Assembly (NCBI GenBank): GCA_964346765.1
Contig: CAYFWB010000008.1
Span: 1 to 64,000, forward strand
DNA: 64,000 nucleotides
From: JBGSPQ01 sp964346765
Lineage (GTDB): Bacteria; Patescibacteriota; Gracilibacteria; UBA1369
Direction of reading: 5' to 3'
A model generated the notes under the pieces. The model worked only from the letters and a program-made list of their open reading frames with translations. It ran no database searches and had not been told where the DNA came from. Shown here one piece after another: positions 61,270-64,000 of the stretch; position 1 is the first letter of the stretch; every line of letters starts with the position of its first letter. The position numbers and the translations under genes are program-made.

Positions 61270-61920
61270 ATGAAATTCTTTTTAGACACGGCGGATCTTG
61301 AAGCCATAAAAAAATACGCGGCCTGGGGAGTTGTTGACGGTGTAACAACAAATCCATCACTTGTAGCCAAAGAAGGCGTTTCCATGGAAACCAGAATCAA
61401 AGAAATCGCCGAAGTTGTGGACGGACCTATCAGCGCCGAAGTTATTTCGACGGATTTTGAAGGAATGGTTGAAGAAGGCAAAAAAGTAGCCGCGTGGCAT
61501 AAAAACATTTACGTTAAACTGCCCATGACGGAAAACGGATTAAAAGCGTGTAAAACACTTTCCCAAGAAGGTATACACATAAACCAAACACTAATTTTTT
61601 CCTCGGGTCAGGCCCTTTTGGCCGCGAAAGCCGGAGCCACGGTTGTTTCCCCATTTATAGGAAGACTTGATGATATTTCACAAGACGGCATGGATCTTAT
61701 TTATGAAATCTCTCAAATGTACGCCAATTATGACTTTGATACCGAAATCCTTGTAGCTTCCACAAGACACCCAAGACACATTATCGATTCAGCCAAGATG
61801 GGAGCTCAAATTGCCACCATGCCTCCAGATGTTTTGGACAAACTTATTAAACACCCAATGACCGATATCGGCCTGACAAAATTCCTAGCCGATTTTGAAA
61901 AAGTAAAATCGGTTCAATAA
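61270..61920 (+). CDS. Transaldolase / fructose-6-phosphate aldolase family (TalC-like)
   Basis: Short transaldolase of 216 residues. MKFFLDTADLEAIKK, GVTTNPSLVAKEG, the Schiff-base lysine in YVKLPMTENGLKAC and INQTLIFSSGQALLAAKAG are family blocks. PFIGRLDD and ASTRHPRHI are active-site loops. Whether it acts as transaldolase or fructose-6-phosphate aldolase is not decidable by motif. Adjacency to pgi and transketolase supports transaldolase. Eleven bases before pgi. Confidence 0.93.
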   Translation: MKFFLDTADLEAIKKYAAWGVVDGVTTNPSLVAKEGVSMETRIKEIAEVVDGPISAEVISTDFEGMVEEGKKVAAWHKNIYVKLPMTENGLKACKTLSQEGIHINQTLIFSSGQALLAAKAGATVVSPFIGRLDDISQDGMDLIYEISQMYANYDFDTEILVASTRHPRHIIDSAKMGAQIATMPPDVLDKLIKHPMTDIGLTKFLADFEKVKSVQ

Positions 61921-61931
61921 ATATTATAAAA

Positions 61932-63212
61932 ATGATCTCGTTAAATATCGACAATTTAAGTCGGATTAGTACCGAACATGGACTGACAAATCACGAACTT
62001 GAGCGAATCTATCAAATGTTACCCAAACACCTGGAATCAATACGTTCAAAAGATCTTGGCTTTTATCAAACGATCGATGACCATAATATTGTTAGCGAAA
62101 TAAAAAAAATCGTAAAAGAAAAATCTGCGCAATATCAACACATAGTGGTTTTGGGAACGGGAGGTTCCGCTCTCGGCACAATTTGTCTTAAACAAAGCTT
62201 AACTCACCTTTTTAAACCCTGCGACCTTCACGTTCTTGACAATATCGATCCCGTAATAATTGAAGAGATTAAAGATATCATTGATTTATCCAAAACTCTT
62301 TTCATTGTAGTTACGAAATCCGGCTCAACACCCGAAACAATTTCACAATTCTTCTACTTTAAAGACCTCTATAAAAAAACAAATTATAGAATTCAGGATC
62401 ACTTTGTTTTCATTACCGATCCGAAAAACGGTCTCTTAAGACAAATCGCGGAAAAAGAACAGTTTCTTAATTTCCCGGTACCTGAAAACGTGGGTGGAAG
62501 ATTTTCCGTGCTCTCAGCTGTCGGATTACTTCCCGCCGCCATGATCGGCATAGACATTGATGCTTTACTTAAAGGCGCGCGAAATATGCGGGATCAATTT
62601 TTAAATAAAAATGCACAAAAAAACATGCCGTTCAAACTTGCTGTGATTCAGTTTTTACTAGCCGGCAAAGGTAAAACGATCAACGTCATGACTCCATACG
62701 CCCAAAAACTGATAAAATTTACAGATTGGTACAGACAACTACTGGCTGAAAGCATCGGCAAAAAAAAGAATAATAAAGGAAAAAATGTCTACACCGGAAT
62801 AACTCCCGTTAACGCCCTCGGCACGACCGACCAGCACTCTCAAAGCCAACTTTACAATGAAGGTCCCAATGACAAACTGCACATGTTCATTAAAGTAAAT
62901 AAACTCACTAAAAAAATCAAAATCCCATTACCTTATCCTAAAGAAAAATCAGTATCATATCTTAACGGCGTCACGTTCAACAAATTAATCGAAAAAGAAA
63001 TGGAAGGCACCGTAAAGGCCCTCACCCAAAACGACAGACCCAACATAACACTTAATATAGACCGCATCGATGAACAAACCCTGGGTGAATTATTGATGCT
63101 TTTTGAAGCATCCACCGCCTTTCTTGGTGAATTATTTAATATCAACGCATTCGATCAACCGGGTGTAGAATTATCCAAAAAAATCACTAAACAACTATTA
63201 AGCAATGACTAA
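61932..63212 (+). CDS. pgi: Glucose-6-phosphate isomerase
   Basis: Interconverts glucose 6-phosphate and fructose 6-phosphate. VVLGTGGSALGTICLKQS, VTKSGSTPETISQF and GRFSVLSAVGLLPAA are SIS-fold active-site motifs, with TDQHSQSQLYNEGPNDK (His/Gln catalytic region) near residue 300. Its 426 residues make it a short bacterial Pgi. The ATG of the next gene lies within its last codons. Confidence 0.96.
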   Translation: MISLNIDNLSRISTEHGLTNHELERIYQMLPKHLESIRSKDLGFYQTIDDHNIVSEIKKIVKEKSAQYQHIVVLGTGGSALGTICLKQSLTHLFKPCDLHVLDNIDPVIIEEIKDIIDLSKTLFIVVTKSGSTPETISQFFYFKDLYKKTNYRIQDHFVFITDPKNGLLRQIAEKEQFLNFPVPENVGGRFSVLSAVGLLPAAMIGIDIDALLKGARNMRDQFLNKNAQKNMPFKLAVIQFLLAGKGKTINVMTPYAQKLIKFTDWYRQLLAESIGKKKNNKGKNVYTGITPVNALGTTDQHSQSQLYNEGPNDKLHMFIKVNKLTKKIKIPLPYPKEKSVSYLNGVTFNKLIEKEMEGTVKALTQNDRPNITLNIDRIDEQTLGELLMLFEASTAFLGELFNINAFDQPGVELSKKITKQLLSND

Positions 63213-64000
63213 TCCATTACCAAAAATCGAAGATAACCTCACTGAACAACAAATTAGAATGCTTTCATCCGTGGCAAAATCATGCAGGCGCACGATCATT
63301 TCAATGTTAAAACAATCACAAAGCGGACACCCGGGCGGTTCACTATCCAGCATTGACTACCTTACTCTCATATATAGCAATATAGTCGGTCAAACAGGTG
63401 AAAAAGTCGTAATCTCTCATGGTCACATTTCACCCGCCGTATACGGCATATTGGCGGAAATGGGATGGATCCCGAAAAAAGAAGTAATAGACACATTCCG
63501 ACAAATTAACAGCCCATATGAAGGACACGTAACCCGCCACGTAAGAGGGGTAAATTACGGAACGGGGCCGCTAGGTATCGGAGTTTCAGTCGGAGCCGCT
63601 TTTGCTCATGCCGAAAAATTAAACGGTAGCGACAAAAAAGTTTTTACAATGATGGGAGACGGTGAAGCCCAAGAAGGACAGGTTTACGAAATGATGCATT
63701 ACGCCAATAAATACAAATTAAACAATTTAATTCTTTTTATCGACTATAACGAAGTCCAGTTAACAGCCAGTCTGAAAGAAATTATGCCGATCAATCTGCC
63801 TGATGTCTTTAAATCGGCTGACTGGAATGTACTTGAAGTTGACGGACATGATTTCGCGAAAATGTGGAACTCTTTGTCAAAAGCATATAAATCGGATAAA
63901 CCAACCGTCATTATCGGTCACACCTTAATGGGTAAAGGCGTGGATTACATGGAAAAAGAAGGAAAAAACATGAAGCCGATATGGCATGGTAACGCGCCAA
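63205..64000 (+). CDS. Transketolase, N-terminal (TPP-binding) subunit or domain, cut by window end
   Basis: Open reading frame from the ATG overlapping the pgi stop by eight bases to the window edge (265 codons, no stop). The translation contains SGHPGGSLSSIDYLT, VISHGHISPAVY, GTGPLGIGVSVGAAFAHAEK and the TPP motif MMGDGEAQEGQVYEMMHYANK. The last codons (PIWHGNAP) match the usual end of stand-alone N-terminal subunits, so a split transketolase with the C-terminal subunit just downstream is likely. The boundary cannot be seen. Confidence 0.95.
   Translation, partial: MTNPLPKIEDNLTEQQIRMLSSVAKSCRRTIISMLKQSQSGHPGGSLSSIDYLTLIYSNIVGQTGEKVVISHGHISPAVYGILAEMGWIPKKEVIDTFRQINSPYEGHVTRHVRGVNYGTGPLGIGVSVGAAFAHAEKLNGSDKKVFTMMGDGEAQEGQVYEMMHYANKYKLNNLILFIDYNEVQLTASLKEIMPINLPDVFKSADWNVLEVDGHDFAKMWNSLSKAYKSDKPTVIIGHTLMGKGVDYMEKEGKNMKPIWHGNAP

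Overview
The window is AT-rich, densely packed bacterial DNA with no gene-free stretch longer than about 210 bases and no insertion sequences, CRISPR array or phage genes. Small single-domain versions of core genes (short EF-Ts, split transketolase, GatB without GatA/GatC nearby), dispersed type IV secretion-like ATPase and pilin genes, membrane proteins of unknown function, DUF3179 and bacterial Elp3 together suggest a Candidate Phyla Radiation (Patescibacteria) genome. A Peregrinibacteria-like lineage is my guess, not something the sequence proves. UGA acts as a normal stop (for example the ATGA overlap at 6749-6752), so this is not a UGA-glycine lineage. Most starts lack a Shine-Dalgarno motif, and at least three genes have a -10-like hexamer only 5-6 bases before ATG.

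Layout. 1-2.8 kb: rpsB, a Tic20/DUF4870-like membrane protein, tsf and ribB on the minus strand, with a two-stem leader hairpin before rpsB. 2.9-5.5 kb: chorismate mutase, then a partner-switching-like module (RsbW-like ATPase, STAS protein, PrsW protease) behind a near-consensus promoter. A paralogous STAS gene lies at 16 kb. 5.6-10.5 kb: two GT4 glycosyltransferases flanking a Wzz-like protein, then an AI-2E family permease and a VirB2/TrbC-like small membrane protein. 10.5-19.8 kb: der, a nucleotidyltransferase-like gene, an unusually long uvrC, a LOG-family gene, tRNA-Leu(CAA), obg, pth, rplU and an rluD-like gene. 19.9-26.5 kb: the operon tyrS, PocR/PAS sensor, recG and a tandem-fused D-Ala-D-Ala ligase. 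26.7-29.9 kb: elp3 divergent from a Trm9/ALKBH8-like methyltransferase, then a WecG-type glycosyltransferase. 29.9-33.3 kb: PH-domain protein, HEPN-like protein, coaE, gatB and a small membrane protein on the minus strand. 33.4-38.3 kb: lepB, an orphan exported protein with its own promoter and bidirectional terminator, then a DHH/membrane protein/UDG operon. 38.4-43.5 kb: fmt, an O-antigen ligase-like protein, a sugar-type solute-binding lipoprotein, a GT2 and ssb. 43.6-51.9 kb: ribE-ribH-pgk facing a large T4SS-type ATPase, ruvX, rplI, an OppA-like protein, secG and a holin-IV-like protein. 52-60 kb: a type 2 ileS, then dcd-purB-purE-purC divergent from purA. 60.1-64 kb: DUF3179 protein, then transaldolase, pgi and the start of a transketolase gene.

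How the genes work together. The pur cluster supplies AIR to SAICAR and on to AMP, with an animal-type PurE that would not need PurK. Transaldolase, Pgi, transketolase and Pgk are parts of a glycolysis/pentose-phosphate core. The glycosyltransferases, Wzz-like protein, WecG-like protein and O-antigen ligase-like protein are parts of a surface glycan pathway scattered over several operons. The observations most worth following are the Elp3/Trm9-like pair (a possible bacterial route to mcm5U34), the UvrC with a GNAT-like insertion in its nuclease domain, the tandem Ddl fusion, and the two-STAS partner-switching module with PrsW.
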